Shown one piece after another: positions 45,514 to 55,592 of a stretch of 64,000 nucleotides of DNA. The position numbers were made by a program, and so were the translations under genes. Source of the DNA: Flavobacteriaceae bacterium UBA4439 (GTDB taxonomy: Bacteria; Bacteroidota; Bacteroidia; Flavobacteriales; Flavobacteriaceae); NCBI GenBank assembly GCA_002390455.1, contig DGPN01000002.1:19181-83180 (forward strand), given 5' to 3'. The notes under the pieces were generated by a model. That model saw nothing but the letters and a program-made list of their open reading frames with translations. It had not been told where the DNA came from and did not search any database. Positions within the stretch are counted from its first letter, which is position 1, and every line of letters begins with the position of its first letter.

Positions 45514-45565
45514 AACAACAGAAGCTAAAACGGTATTAAAACACCATTTAGCCAAAGCCTTCTAT
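45514..45565 (+). repeat. Degenerate attC-like dyad at the right end of island 2
   Basis: AACAAC at 45514-45519, arms GCTAAAACGGT and ACACCATTTAGC around TATTAAA, then CCAAAGCCTTCTATA. The right end aligns with GCAAAGCCGTTATC of the dyad at 43328 but has lost the CCGTT box. It starts 11 bp after the 44597 ORF stop. Confidence 0.4.
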
Positions 45566-45755
45566 ACCTCCTTTATTTTTTCTATTCTATTTCCTTTTTC
45601 CAGTACCCCCCTATTGAATTGCATCTAAAAAAAAGAGTTTTGTTTTTATATATCCATATGAAGCTAACAAATTTTAAACGATGATTTAAATAAAATTAAA
45701 GACAAATCCGAAAGGAAGATAAATACTGTTCTTTACTTTTACATGAAAAATACAA

Positions 45756-45986
45756 ATGGATAAGCCATTACTCCAAAAAGGATTGAAAAAAATGAGTTTG
45801 TTTTTTCTCTGCTGTTTTGTAGGACCATTCATCGTTCATCAAGCCTTTAAAAATCAATCCCACCCTCTATACCTCCCAGTACTGATCTTGGGAGTCCTAT
45901 TATTGATTATTGCCTTTTATTACGGTTTTTCGGGAATCAAAACCTTGGTCAATGCCCTTTTAGGCAAACGCAAAACAAAACTATAG
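45756..45986 (+). CDS. DUF6095 family small membrane protein
   Basis: 76 residues with two TM helices (residues about 13-31 and 40-62). LQKGLKKMSLFFLCCFVGPFIVHQAF and YYGFSGIKTLVNALLG correspond to DUF6095, which as far as I recall usually follows murQ in Flavobacteriaceae. Here it has been separated from murQ by island 2. The function is unknown. thrS begins 57 bp after it. Confidence 0.8.
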   Translation: MDKPLLQKGLKKMSLFFLCCFVGPFIVHQAFKNQSHPLYLPVLILGVLLLIIAFYYGFSGIKTLVNALLGKRKTKL

Positions 45987-46016
45987 AAATGGATTGCTTG
46001 CCATCGACAGACCTCT

Positions 46017-46024
46017 TATCTTTG
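46017..46024 (+). promoter_or_regulatory. -7 element upstream of thrS
   Basis: TATCTTTG matches TAnnTTTG. TTG triplets occur at 45994 and 45998, 20 and 16 bp upstream. The element is 19 bp from the thrS ATG. Confidence 0.5.
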
Positions 46025-46043
46025 CAAATCATTGAAGACCACT

Positions 46044-47990
46044 ATGATTGAAATTTGTTTTCCCGACAAATCTGTTCGTACCTACCCAAAGGGAGCAACA
46101 CCCTATGAAATAGCTCAGGGCATCAGCGAAGGATTGGCTCGAAATGTTCTTTCTGCTCAATTCAATGGAAACATTGTAGAAGCCGCTACACCCTTGACAG
46201 AAAATGGTGAAATTAAGTTGTTCACCTGGAACGACGATCAAGGTAAGACCGCCTTTTGGCACTCCTCTGCCCATGTTTTGGCTCAGACTATTCTGGAGCT
46301 CTACCCACAGGCGAAACTTACCATCGGTCCTGCTATCGAAAATGGATTTTACTATGATGTTGATTTTGGAGACCACTCCATCACTGAAAAAGAACTCAAA
46401 GACATCGAAAAGAAATTCTTGGATTTTGCACGACAAAAGTTTGAATTTAAAATGCGGTCTGCCTCCAAACAAGAAGCCTTAGAGTTTTATCAAAAAGATA
46501 AAAATCCATACAAAATTGAACTGATCGAAAATCTGGAGGATGGAACCATTACTTTTTGTGACCATGCTGATTTTACGGACTTATGTCGTGGAGGGCACAT
46601 TCCTCATACCGGATTCATCAAAGCTGTAAAACTTCTTAATGTGGCGGGTGCTTACTGGCGGGGAGATGAAAAAAACAAACAACTCACTCGAATATATGGT
46701 ATTTCCTTTCCCAAACAAAAAGAACTTACTGCCCACCTAGAGCTCCTTGAAGAAGCCAAAAAACGAGACCACAGAAAGCTCGGCAAAGAATTGGAGCTAT
46801 TTGCTTTCTCTCAAAAAGTAGGTCAAGGATTACCTTTATGGTTGCCCAAAGGTGCTGCTTTAAGAGAGCGATTAGAAAGTTTTTTAAAAGCTGCCCAAAA
46901 AAAAGCTGGATATGAACAGGTTATTTCTCCTCATATCGGAAACAAAGAGCTTTACATGACTTCTGGGCATTATGAAAAATACGGAGAAGACAGTTTCCAA
47001 CCCATAGAAACCCCAGCCGAAGGAGAAACATTCCTCCTCAAGCCCATGAACTGTCCTCACCATTGTGAAATATACAATACCCGTCCTTGGAGTTATAAAG
47101 AACTCCCAAAAAGATATGCAGAGTTTGGAACCGTTTACCGCTACGAACAAAGTGGAGAACTGCACGGACTCACCAGAGTGAGAGGTTTTACCCAAGACGA
47201 TGCCCATATTTTTTGTACTCCAGACCAACTGGATCAAGAATTCAAAAATGTCATTGATCTGGTTTTATATGTCTTTGGATCTTTGGGCTTTGACAACTTT
47301 CAGGCTCAGGTCTCCATACGTGACCCCAAAAAACCAGAGAAATACATAGGTGATCCCAAAAACTGGGAAAAAGCCGAACAAGCAATCATCGATGCTGCAC
47401 AAGAAAAGAATTTAGATTTTGTGATCGAAGAGGGAGAAGCTGCCTTTTATGGTCCTAAACTGGATTTTATGGTCAAAGATGCCTTGGGAAGAAAGTGGCA
47501 ATTGGGTACGATTCAGGTGGATTACAACCTCCCTGAAAGATTTGAACTCTCCTACAAAGGCAGTGATAATGAACTCCATCGACCCATTATGATCCACCGT
47601 GCACCCTTCGGTAGTTTGGAGCGGTTTGTCGCCATTTTGTTGGAACACACTGGAGGTAATTTCCCACTTTGGCTATCTCCTAATCAAGTTAGCTTATTGT
47701 GTGTAAGTGAAAAACACGAAAAATACGCTCAAAAAGTTTTAAATTTCCTTGAAAATAACGAAATTCGCGCCTCCCTAGACAACAGAAACGAAACCATCGG
47801 GAAAAAAATCCGAGAGGCTGAATTGAGTAAGGTTCCTTTTATGTTGATCTTGGGGGAAAAAGAAGCAGAGTTGGAAAATGTTTCTGTAAGAAAACACCGT
47901 AAAGGTGATGTGGGTGCGATGAGCATGGAAAACTTCGTCGAACTCATAAAGCAGGAGGTATCAGAAAGTATCTCCAAATTTGAAAATTAA
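46044..47990 (+). CDS. thrS: Threonine-tRNA ligase
   Basis: 648 residues from the ATG at 46044; an in-frame TTG at 46032 is less likely. TGS domain first ([21 protein letters not shown]), then the editing domain with [11 protein letters not shown], and a class II catalytic core with motif 2 [22 protein letters not shown], zinc ligands in MNCPHHC and motif 3 with [12 protein letters not shown]. Anticodon-binding domain at the C-terminus. It charges tRNA-Thr. First gene of thrS-infC-rpmI-rplT. Confidence 0.97.
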   Translation: MIEICFPDKSVRTYPKGATPYEIAQGISEGLARNVLSAQFNGNIVEAATPLTENGEIKLFTWNDDQGKTAFWHSSAHVLAQTILELYPQAKLTIGPAIENGFYYDVDFGDHSITEKELKDIEKKFLDFARQKFEFKMRSASKQEALEFYQKDKNPYKIELIENLEDGTITFCDHADFTDLCRGGHIPHTGFIKAVKLLNVAGAYWRGDEKNKQLTRIYGISFPKQKELTAHLELLEEAKKRDHRKLGKELELFAFSQKVGQGLPLWLPKGAALRERLESFLKAAQKKAGYEQVISPHIGNKELYMTSGHYEKYGEDSFQPIETPAEGETFLLKPMNCPHHCEIYNTRPWSYKELPKRYAEFGTVYRYEQSGELHGLTRVRGFTQDDAHIFCTPDQLDQEFKNVIDLVLYVFGSLGFDNFQAQVSIRDPKKPEKYIGDPKNWEKAEQAIIDAAQEKNLDFVIEEGEAAFYGPKLDFMVKDALGRKWQLGTIQVDYNLPERFELSYKGSDNELHRPIMIHRAPFGSLERFVAILLEHTGGNFPLWLSPNQVSLLCVSEKHEKYAQKVLNFLENNEIRASLDNRNETIGKKIREAELSKVPFMLILGEKEAELENVSVRKHRKGDVGAMSMENFVELIKQEVSESISKFEN

Positions 47991-48006
47991 TTTAAAAAAA
48001 TAAGTC

Positions 48007-48561
48007 ATAGCAATACGAAGGAGAAGATCGAATAAGCCTGCGAGGATCATTAAAGAAAATCCTCACAAAATCAACGAAAAAATCACCGCTAACGAAATTA
48101 GATTGGTGGGAGACAACGTTGAGGTAGGAGTTTACAGACTTCCCAAAGCCATTGCTCTTTCTGAAGAACTAGAGTTAGACTTGGTAGAAATTTCTCCAAA
48201 AGCGTCCCCACCGGTATGCAAAATCTTGGATTATAAAAAGTTCCTATACGAGCAAAAAAAACGCGAAAAGGCACTCAAGTCCAAGGCTACAAAGGTGATC
48301 ATTAAAGAAATACGATTCGGGCCGCAAACTGACGAACACGATTATGAGTTTAAGAAAAAGCACGCAGAAAAATTTTTAAATGATGGTGCCAAACTCAAAG
48401 CTTTTGTGTTTTTTAAAGGTAGATCCATTGTATTCAAAGAACAAGGTCAAATCTTACTTTTGAGATTGGCGCAAGATTTAGAAGATATTGGAAAAGTAGA
48501 ACAGTTGCCCCGTTTAGAAGGGAAAAGAATGACCATGTTCATATCACCCAAAAAGAAATAA
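48007..48561 (+). CDS. infC: Translation initiation factor IF-3, probable ATA start codon
   Basis: 184 residues if started at the ATA at 48007, giving (M)[20 protein letters not shown]. This reproduces the MAIR-basic N-terminus of flavobacterial IF-3. An in-frame TAA is at 48001, and there is no ATG, GTG or TTG between it and TTG 48103, which would delete the first conserved 32 residues including [15 protein letters not shown]. The rest is complete ([39 protein letters not shown]). E. coli infC starts at AUU, allowing IF-3 to repress its own translation. thrS ends 16 bp upstream. Confidence 0.9.
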   Translation: MAIRRRRSNKPARIIKENPHKINEKITANEIRLVGDNVEVGVYRLPKAIALSEELELDLVEISPKASPPVCKILDYKKFLYEQKKREKALKSKATKVIIKEIRFGPQTDEHDYEFKKKHAEKFLNDGAKLKAFVFFKGRSIVFKEQGQILLLRLAQDLEDIGKVEQLPRLEGKRMTMFISPKKK

Positions 48562-48579
48562 AAATAAATATTCGACGAA

Positions 48580-48777
48580 ATGCCAAAAATGAAAACAAAA
48601 TCCAGTGCTAAGAAGCGGTTTAAGCTAACTGGTACAGGTAAAATAAAGAGAAAACACGCTTTTAAAAGTCATATCCTGACCAAAAAGTCAAAGAAGCGAA
48701 AACTGAAATTGACCCATTCTACATTGGTCCACGACAGTGACGCAAACAATATTAAAGAACAATTACGATTGAAATAA
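48580..48777 (+). CDS. rpmI: 50S ribosomal protein L35
   Basis: 65 residues: [33 protein letters not shown] then [10 protein letters not shown], a standard L35. It lies 18 bp after infC, in the canonical infC-rpmI-rplT order. The next 83 bp contain no gene; no L20-binding leader could be confirmed by eye. Confidence 0.96.
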   Translation: MPKMKTKSSAKKRFKLTGTGKIKRKHAFKSHILTKKSKKRKLKLTHSTLVHDSDANNIKEQLRLK

Positions 48778-48860
48778 ATCAATCCCGGTTAATCTATGTA
48801 TCACCCTGATATGTGGCTAAAAGTGTTGAAAAACCGCCCATGTCAAAAAACTAAATTAAA

Positions 48861-49205
48861 ATGCCAAGATCAGTAAACTCAGTGGCTTCAAGAGCCCGTC
48901 GAAAAAAAATTCTCAAACTAGCCAAAGGTTATTTTGGAAGGAGGAAAAACGTTTGGACTGTTGCCAAAAACGCAGTCGAAAAGGCCATGCTTTATGCCTA
49001 CCGTGACCGGAGAACCAAAAAGAGAAATTTCAGATCATTGTGGATTTCCAGAATCAATGCTGGCGCAAGAGAACACGGAATGTCCTACAGCCAGTTTATG
49101 GGAAAAGTGAAGTCCAATAATATCGAACTCAACCGAAAAGTTTTAGCGGATTTGGCCATGAACAATCCCGAAGCCTTCAAGGCAGTCGTTGAAAAAATAA
49201 AATAA
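48861..49205 (+). CDS. rplT: 50S ribosomal protein L20
   Basis: 114 residues: [32 protein letters not shown] then [20 protein letters not shown], a standard L20. It is needed for early 50S assembly and often represses its own operon. Terminator follows. Confidence 0.97.
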   Translation: MPRSVNSVASRARRKKILKLAKGYFGRRKNVWTVAKNAVEKAMLYAYRDRRTKKRNFRSLWISRINAGAREHGMSYSQFMGKVKSNNIELNRKVLADLAMNNPEAFKAVVEKIK

Positions 49206-49220
49206 TCATTTTAAATAGCA

Positions 49221-49248
49221 AAACCCATCTCAAAAGGATGGGTTTTTT
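49221..49248 (+). terminator. Rho-independent terminator after rplT
   Basis: A 9-bp stem AAACCCATC / GATGGGTTT with a 7-base loop and T6, 15 bp after the stop. The next gene starts 6 bp later. Confidence 0.92.
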
Positions 49249-49253
49249 GTATC

Positions 49254-49601
49254 ATGTCGCTAACCCTTTACCACAACCCTCGGTGCAGAAAATCTCGCGA
49301 GGCAGTTCAATACCTTGAGGAAAACAATCTTTCCTTTGAAATCGTCAAGTATTTAGAACATTCTTTTGACAAAAACACACTCAGTGATGTTTTAAAAAAG
49401 ATCGATAGAAAACCCTCAGAAATACTCCGTAAAAACGAAGTCCTTTGGAAAAAACAATACGCTTCCAAAAACCTCAGTGAAGACAAAATATTAGAGCTTT
49501 TGGTGAATGAGCCCAAATTGATTGAAAGACCCATAGTCACTGCCGCCAATAAAGGCGTTTTGGCACGACCCATTGAAAATTTGATTGATTTTTTAAAATA
49601 G
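49254..49601 (+). CDS. ArsC/Spx-family reductase-like protein
   Basis: 115 residues. LTLYHNPRCRKSREAVQYLEE has the single catalytic Cys (Cys 11), and the C-terminal ERPIVTAANKGVLARPIENL has the Arg pair typical of ArsC-family glutaredoxin-like proteins. Possibly arsenate reductase, but many such proteins (YffB type) have other roles and there is no ars operon here. It starts 6 bp after a terminator. Confidence 0.85.
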   Translation: MSLTLYHNPRCRKSREAVQYLEENNLSFEIVKYLEHSFDKNTLSDVLKKIDRKPSEILRKNEVLWKKQYASKNLSEDKILELLVNEPKLIERPIVTAANKGVLARPIENLIDFLK

Positions 49602-49647
49602 GGTTAAACCTTTTCAAAATCATTGGGTCTAAAATATTATTAACTTC

Positions 49648-52110
49648 ATGAAAAAAATTTTTGTACTCCTCTTCTGTATCTGTCATTCTCTTATTGGACA
49701 GCGTCCAGATGGAAATATTCCCAAGCTAAAATTGACTGGAGTAGTTCTCGATCAAGAAACCCAGCAAACCTTAGAATACGCAACCATCAGTCTCATAAAC
49801 CCAAAGAATCCCGATCGGATTCAAGGGGGGATCACCGGCCTTGATGGAAAATTCATGGTGGATGTTTTTCCAGGTACTTACGACATCAATATCGAATACA
49901 TTGGTTTTGATCGTTTGACCAAAACTGGTGTAGTCATCAAGGAAAATATGGATTTGGGAACCGTAGAACTTATTATTGCCAGCACCGCATTAGAAGGTGT
50001 TGAGGTCATGGCCGAAAAAACCGAAGTAGAAATCCGACTCGACAAGCGTATTTACAATGTAGGTAAAGACCTTACCGTTAGAGGAGGAAGTGTGGCCGAT
50101 GTTTTAGACAATGTCCCCTCGGTTACCGTTGACATAGAAGGCAATGTCGCCTTGAGAGGAAATGATAATGTTAGAATACTAATCAATGGCAAACCCTCAG
50201 GATTGGTCGGAATTTCTGGTCCTCAAGGTTTACAGCAACTACCAGCAGAATCCATTGAAAAAGTAGAGGTCGTTACCTCTCCCTCAGCCCGTTACGGTGC
50301 CGAAGGTACCGCAGGTATTTTAAACATCATCCTCAAAAAACAAGAACTACTCGGATTTAACGGCAATTTTGTAGCCAACGCAGGACAAACCCAAACCAAT
50401 ATCATACCCTCTGCTTATGGAGGTTCTGCAAACATCAATCTGAGGAAAAACAAATTCAACATTTTTTCGACCAACTCCTATAGTAAAAGCCTTTCCATAG
50501 GGAGTGTTTTCAATGAAAACGAATTTTTTAATCCCAATTCTTTCTTCGAAGAATCTAGAAAGCCAGAAAGGGAAAACCTCAGCTTCTTTTCCAGTTTGGG
50601 CTTCGAGTATTTTTTAAAAGAAAAAACCTCATTAATCCTCAGTGGATTCATCCGAGAAAGTAGTGGAGAGGATTACACCAAAAATATTTTAAAAAGATTC
50701 GATGCAAACAAAGTATTCATCGACCAGTCCCAATTGATCGAATTGGAAATCGACAAAGACGATGCTCGTCAGATCAGTCTGAATTTTGATTCCGAAATAG
50801 ATGATGAAGGACAAAAGTTAACAGCAGTTTTTCAATATGAAGAAAATAAGGAAGACGAAAAAGCAGACATAGACAATAGCTTGAAAGATAGAGATGAATT
50901 AGTTAATCAGCTTGAAAGTGAAAAAAGAATACTGCTTCAAGCAGACTATGTTCTTCCCTTGGACAAAGACACCCAGTTTGAATTTGGATACCGAGGAAAT
51001 TTTTCCAATCAAGAAAACGACTATCAAGTCTTTCAAATCAAAAATGGTGCTTTCGAAAAAAACACAGGCTTGTCGAATGTATTGATTTACAAAGAACACA
51101 TCAACGCCCTTTACTCTCAATTTGGAAAAAAGCTTGACGCATTTTCCTTTCTGCTCGGTCTTAGAATAGAAGATTCCAATATCATAGTCGATCAACGAAC
51201 CATCAACGATTACACGCAAAAAAAGTACACCGATTTTTTTCCTACCGTAAATTTATCATATGAATTTAGTGATACCGAAAGCATCATATTGGGATACAGC
51301 AGAAGAATCTCCAGACCTCGTGGAAGATATTTAAATCCTTTCCCTTCTAGGGCTAGTGTATCCAATTTTTTTCAAGGAAATGCAGACTTGGATCCAAGCT
51401 ATTCCAACACGATTGATCTAGGCTATCTAAAGAGATGGGACAAAGTAACCTTTAACTCTTCCATTTACCATCAAAGATCGACAAAGGTGTTTATATTTAT
51501 TGCTGAAGACAGTGGAGAGAAGGTCATCATTAACGAAAATATTGAGAATAATGATATAGTCGAAGTCCCCATCATCATCAGGAATCCCATCAATATAGCA
51601 GAAAACAATCGAACTGGATTTGAATTTACAGTGAGTTATAACCCGTCAAGAAAATCAAGAATATTTTTAAACTTTAATCTTTTTAACTCTGAAACCATAG
51701 GAATTCACGAAGGCATAAATCTGGGCAGAACCAACCTGAGTTGGTTTTCTCGAGCCAATGCAAAATTCACCATATTTAAAGATATTGACTGGCAAACACA
51801 AGTCTTTTATAGAGGTCCAAGAGAAACGGCACAGTCTAAAAGTAAAGGAATGATTTTCACCAGCACGGCTCTCAATAAAGACGTTTTTAAAAAGAAAGGT
51901 ACTTTATCCTTTAGGGTAAGTGACTTATTTAACTCAGCCATGTTTAGGTCAGAGACCTTTACCCCTACTTTCACCAATGATGTTATATTCAGAAGAAGTC
52001 TACCTTCATTTAATCTCTCATTGACCTACAGAATCAATCAAAAAGACAAACCTCAAGGAAGAAGATCCCAAAGTAATAGGAGTAGTAACGAGGGAGGATT
52101 CGGATTTTAA
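49648..52110 (+). CDS. TonB-dependent receptor, outer membrane beta-barrel family
   Basis: 820 residues. A signal peptide (residues 1-18) is followed by a CarboxypepD_reg-like domain (LTGVVLDQETQQTLEYATISL) near residues 30-110. A plug domain follows with VLDNVPSVTVDIEGNVALRGND and VEVVTSPSARYGAEGTAGILNI. The rest is a C-terminal barrel of the OMP_b-brl_3 type. It imports an unknown substrate through the outer membrane. No SusD partner is adjacent. The last residues are Arg/Ser/Gly-rich and end in F, as in a barrel's last strand region. Confidence 0.9.
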   Translation: MKKIFVLLFCICHSLIGQRPDGNIPKLKLTGVVLDQETQQTLEYATISLINPKNPDRIQGGITGLDGKFMVDVFPGTYDINIEYIGFDRLTKTGVVIKENMDLGTVELIIASTALEGVEVMAEKTEVEIRLDKRIYNVGKDLTVRGGSVADVLDNVPSVTVDIEGNVALRGNDNVRILINGKPSGLVGISGPQGLQQLPAESIEKVEVVTSPSARYGAEGTAGILNIILKKQELLGFNGNFVANAGQTQTNIIPSAYGGSANINLRKNKFNIFSTNSYSKSLSIGSVFNENEFFNPNSFFEESRKPERENLSFFSSLGFEYFLKEKTSLILSGFIRESSGEDYTKNILKRFDANKVFIDQSQLIELEIDKDDARQISLNFDSEIDDEGQKLTAVFQYEENKEDEKADIDNSLKDRDELVNQLESEKRILLQADYVLPLDKDTQFEFGYRGNFSNQENDYQVFQIKNGAFEKNTGLSNVLIYKEHINALYSQFGKKLDAFSFLLGLRIEDSNIIVDQRTINDYTQKKYTDFFPTVNLSYEFSDTESIILGYSRRISRPRGRYLNPFPSRASVSNFFQGNADLDPSYSNTIDLGYLKRWDKVTFNSSIYHQRSTKVFIFIAEDSGEKVIINENIENNDIVEVPIIIRNPINIAENNRTGFEFTVSYNPSRKSRIFLNFNLFNSETIGIHEGINLGRTNLSWFSRANAKFTIFKDIDWQTQVFYRGPRETAQSKSKGMIFTSTALNKDVFKKKGTLSFRVSDLFNSAMFRSETFTPTFTNDVIFRRSLPSFNLSLTYRINQKDKPQGRRSQSNRSSNEGGFGF

Positions 52111-52114
52111 GAAA

Positions 52115-52276
52115 CTAAGATTTGTTTTTTTCCTTTCGATCCTTTAGATATTCCATCAAAGACCCAAACAGCCAGTAAGGGATGACAAAGGTCAAAAGAA
52201 ATATCATTAGCCAGAAGCCCAGGGTTAAGATGGATAAGAAAGCTAAAAATCCTAAATATTGGTCAAATTCAAACAT
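52115..52276 (-). CDS. Small membrane protein of 53 residues
   Basis: An ATG at 52276 opens MFEFDQYLGFLAFLSILTLG, then FWLMIFLLTFVIPYWLFGSLMEYL and a Lys-rich tail KDRKEKNKS before TAG. It has one or two TM helices and a basic cytosolic end, as real small membrane proteins do. It lies between the TonB receptor and fumC on the opposite strand. No family recognised. Confidence 0.6.
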   Translation of the reverse strand: MFEFDQYLGFLAFLSILTLGFWLMIFLLTFVIPYWLFGSLMEYLKDRKEKNKS

Positions 52277-52366
52277 GTTCTAAAATTCTGATTCAAATTT
52301 ACAGCTTTTTCTTTTTCTCCATAATGTATCTCCTAAATTTATTTCAACACCCTCGACCAAAAGCAT

Positions 52367-52374
52367 TATTTTTG
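52367..52374 (+). promoter_or_regulatory. -7 element upstream of fumC
   Basis: TATTTTTG fits TAnnTTTG and lies 15-21 bp before the two possible starts. No -33 TTG found. Confidence 0.45.
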
Positions 52375-52389
52375 TAGTGTTAAACTATA

Positions 52390-53790
52390 ATGATTATGAA
52401 CCATCGCATTGAAAAAGACACCCTTGGAGAAGTTAAAGTCCCTGTAGATGCCTATTGGGGCCCTCAGACCGAACGCTCAAGATCCAATTTTAAGATTGGA
52501 GCAGTGGCCTCTATGCCTATAGAAATTATTTACGGTTTTGCTTATCTCAAAAAAGCGGCTGCTTACACCAACTGCGATGCTGGAGTATTGGAACCCACTA
52601 AAAGAGACCTCATTGCCAAGGTTTGTGATGAAATACTCCAAGGAAAATTGGATGAACAATTTCCATTGGTCATCTGGCAAACTGGTTCTGGTACCCAAAG
52701 TAATATGAATGTCAATGAGGTCATTGCCAATCGTGCCCATGTTCTGGAAGGAAACAAATTGGGTGAAGGAAATAAAACGCTGGCTCCCAATGATGATGTC
52801 AATAAATCCCAATCTTCGAATGACACCTTTCCCACAGGAATGCATATTGCCGCTTACAAGAAAATTGTAGAAACCACCCTTCCCGGACTGGAAAAACTAA
52901 AAAATGCCTTATCAGAAAAATCAAATACTTTTCAATCGGTGGTAAAGATTGGACGTACCCACTTGATGGATGCCACGCCCCTGACCTTGGGACAAGAGTT
53001 TTCGGGCTATGTTTCCCAATTGGACCACGGTATCAAGGCACTAAATAACACCCTCAGCCATTTGTCTGAACTGGCCCTCGGAGGAACTGCAGTGGGAACG
53101 GGGATCAACACTCCTGAGGGTTATGCCGAAAAGGTGGCGGCCTATATCGCTGAATTTACAGGACTTCCTTTTGTTACTGCTGAAAACAAGTTTGAAGCGC
53201 TAGCAGCCCATGATGCCATAGTGGAAACTCATGGTGCACTGAAACAAATTGCTGTTTCTCTCAATAAAATCGCCAATGACATCCGTCTTTTGGCCTCTGG
53301 TCCCCGATCCGGTATTGGAGAGATTAGCCTCCCTGCCAACGAACCCGGTAGTTCCATCATGCCCGGAAAGGTCAACCCAACCCAGTGTGAAGCAATGACT
53401 ATGGTTTGTGCGCAAGTTGTCGGTAATGATGTTGCCATTAGTGTAGCAGGACTTCAAGGGCATTATGAACTGAATGTTTTTAAACCCGTAATGGCTGCAA
53501 ATATTTTGGAGTCTGCCCAACTTATAGGCGATGCTTGCCTAAGCTTTACAAACAATTGTGTGCTTGGCATAGAACCCAATCACCAGCGCATTGAGGAATT
53601 GGTCAATAATTCCCTAATGCTGGTTACCGCTCTAAACACGAAAATCGGCTATTACAAAGCTGCAGAAATTGCCAACAAAGCCCATACGGAAGGAAGTACA
53701 CTTAAAGAAGCTGCACTCTCTTTGGGTTACCTTACCGAAGTCGAATTTGACCAATGGGTAAGACCTGAGGACATGACGGGTTCCAAATAG
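52390..53790 (+). CDS. fumC: Class II fumarate hydratase
   Basis: 466 residues; ATG at 52390 or 52396 (M3). [19 protein letters not shown], the [17 protein letters not shown] segment and the superfamily signature [16 protein letters not shown] are present. It hydrates fumarate to malate in the TCA cycle without an iron-sulfur cluster. No terminator visible downstream. Confidence 0.96.
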   Translation: MIMNHRIEKDTLGEVKVPVDAYWGPQTERSRSNFKIGAVASMPIEIIYGFAYLKKAAAYTNCDAGVLEPTKRDLIAKVCDEILQGKLDEQFPLVIWQTGSGTQSNMNVNEVIANRAHVLEGNKLGEGNKTLAPNDDVNKSQSSNDTFPTGMHIAAYKKIVETTLPGLEKLKNALSEKSNTFQSVVKIGRTHLMDATPLTLGQEFSGYVSQLDHGIKALNNTLSHLSELALGGTAVGTGINTPEGYAEKVAAYIAEFTGLPFVTAENKFEALAAHDAIVETHGALKQIAVSLNKIANDIRLLASGPRSGIGEISLPANEPGSSIMPGKVNPTQCEAMTMVCAQVVGNDVAISVAGLQGHYELNVFKPVMAANILESAQLIGDACLSFTNNCVLGIEPNHQRIEELVNNSLMLVTALNTKIGYYKAAEIANKAHTEGSTLKEAALSLGYLTEVEFDQWVRPEDMTGSK

Positions 53791-53924
53791 TTGTTATAGA
53801 CCTTATAAGAGTGAAGAATGATTAATTCTATACTATAAACACTCATTAATATTAATTAAAACAAAGCTTGTCGTCTTTTATCCTTTTTTCATCGTGTTAA
53901 AAGGTCTTAAAGATTCTCATACAT

Positions 53925-53932
53925 TATATTTG
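53925..53932 (+). promoter_or_regulatory. -7 element upstream of the acyl-CoA carboxylase
   Basis: TATATTTG, perfect TAnnTTTG, 22 bp before the GTG start. No -33 TTG found. Confidence 0.5.
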
Positions 53933-53954
53933 TAAAAACAACGCATACCAATTG

Positions 53955-55592
53955 GTGTCAAAAACAGATCTCGTCTTAGAAAAAAACAAAGACCAAAACA
54001 AAGTATTGGTCTCTGAGCTTCAACAAAAAACTGCCCAAATCAAATTGGGTGGAGGCAAGTCAAAGCTGGAAAAAATCAGATCGACAGGGAAAATGACAGC
54101 CCGAGAAAGGGTGGATTATTTGCTTGACGATGATTCCGAAAATATAGAGATTGGAGCCTTGGCTGGATATGGAATGTATGAAGAAGAAGGTGGATGCCCA
54201 GCAGCAGGTGTGATTGTTGTCATAGGTTATGTCGGCAAAAAACTTTGTATTGTCGTCGCCAACGATGCCTCTGTTAAAGCTGGCGCTTGGTTTCCCATCA
54301 GTGCAAAGAAGAACTTGCGGGCACAGGAAATTGCTATAGAAAACAGAATTCCAATCATTTACTTGGTGGACAGTGCTGGGGTGTTTCTACCTCGTCAGGA
54401 TGAGATCTTCCCCGACAAAGAACACTTTGGAAGAATCTTTAGAAACAATGCCCTGATGAGCAGTGAGGGTATTGTTCAAATTTCAGCCGTCATGGGCAGT
54501 TGTGTGGCAGGTGGTGCCTACCTACCCATCATGTCCGACGAAGCCATTATCGTTGATAAAACCGCCAGTATCTTTTTGGCAGGAAGCTATCTCGTCAAAG
54601 CAGCCATTGGAGAAGATATCGACAACGAAACCCTCGGGGGAGCCACCACCCATTCCGAAATCAGTGGTATTACGGATTACAAAGCCAAAGACGACTCGGA
54701 TGCCTTGAATCGCATCAAATCATTGATGGAAAAAATAGGGGACCCTCCCAAAGCTGGCTTTAGCCGAATAGAAACATGCCTCCCCAAGGAAAAGATGGAG
54801 AACATCTATAATATTCTCCCCACCGATAAAACCCTACCCTATGATACCTATCGTATCATCGATTGTCTGATCGATGCTGATTCTATGGAGGAGTACAAAG
54901 CCGATTATGGAAAAACGATGATTACTGCTTATGCCAGAATCAACGGTTGGGCGGTTGGGATCGTGGCCAATCAAAGGAAGATGGTCAAGAACAAGCAAGG
55001 AGAAACCCAATTTGGTGGAGTCATTTATGGAGATGCTGCCGATAAATCCACTCGTTTTATTGCCAACTGCAACCAACGAAAAATCCCATTGGTTTTTCTT
55101 CAGGACGTAACTGGATTTATGGTGGGCAGTAAAGCAGAGCACAATGGCATTATCAAAGACGGTGCTAAAATGGTTAATGCTATGGCCAACTCTGTGGTTC
55201 CTAAATTTACGATTATCATGGGCAATTCAAGTGGTGCAGGAAATTACGCCATGTGCGGAAGAGCCTTCGACCCTCGACTAATTCTGGCGTGGCCGGGATC
55301 TAAAATGGCCGTAATGGGAGGCGAACAAGCCGCCAAAGTTTTACTACAAATTGAAAAATCAAAGCTTAAAAAAGAAGGTGAAAAAATTGATCCTAAAAAG
55401 GAAAAAGATCTTCTAAAGGGAATCAAATCTCGATACGACAAACAAACACAAGCCTATTACGCTGCCGCCCGCTTATGGACCGATGCCCTCATCGACCCCA
55501 TAGAAACCCGAAAGTGGATCGGCTTGGGAATTGCTGCTGCCAATCACGCTCCAATCCAAAAAAGGTTTAATATGGGAATTTTACAGGTCTAA
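53955..55592 (+). CDS. Acyl-CoA carboxylase beta (carboxyltransferase) subunit
   Basis: 545 residues from GTG at 53955 (or 546 from TTG at 53952); no ATG exists before conserved sequence. TGKMTARERVDYLLDD opens the carboxyltransferase N-half; GSCVAGGAYLPIMSDEAIIV and GNSSGAGNYAMCGRAFDPRL with AWPGSKMAVMGGEQAAKV are typical of propionyl- and methylcrotonyl-CoA carboxylase subunits, closest in my judgement to the methylcrotonyl type. It needs a biotin-carboxylase partner, which is not in the window. Its stop overlaps the menE stop by 4 bp. Confidence 0.88.
   Translation: MSKTDLVLEKNKDQNKVLVSELQQKTAQIKLGGGKSKLEKIRSTGKMTARERVDYLLDDDSENIEIGALAGYGMYEEEGGCPAAGVIVVIGYVGKKLCIVVANDASVKAGAWFPISAKKNLRAQEIAIENRIPIIYLVDSAGVFLPRQDEIFPDKEHFGRIFRNNALMSSEGIVQISAVMGSCVAGGAYLPIMSDEAIIVDKTASIFLAGSYLVKAAIGEDIDNETLGGATTHSEISGITDYKAKDDSDALNRIKSLMEKIGDPPKAGFSRIETCLPKEKMENIYNILPTDKTLPYDTYRIIDCLIDADSMEEYKADYGKTMITAYARINGWAVGIVANQRKMVKNKQGETQFGGVIYGDAADKSTRFIANCNQRKIPLVFLQDVTGFMVGSKAEHNGIIKDGAKMVNAMANSVVPKFTIIMGNSSGAGNYAMCGRAFDPRLILAWPGSKMAVMGGEQAAKVLLQIEKSKLKKEGEKIDPKKEKDLLKGIKSRYDKQTQAYYAAARLWTDALIDPIETRKWIGLGIAAANHAPIQKRFNMGILQV

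Noticed and set aside
48778..48860. L20-binding leader between rpmI and rplT
   Set aside because: No convincing structure could be identified by eye.
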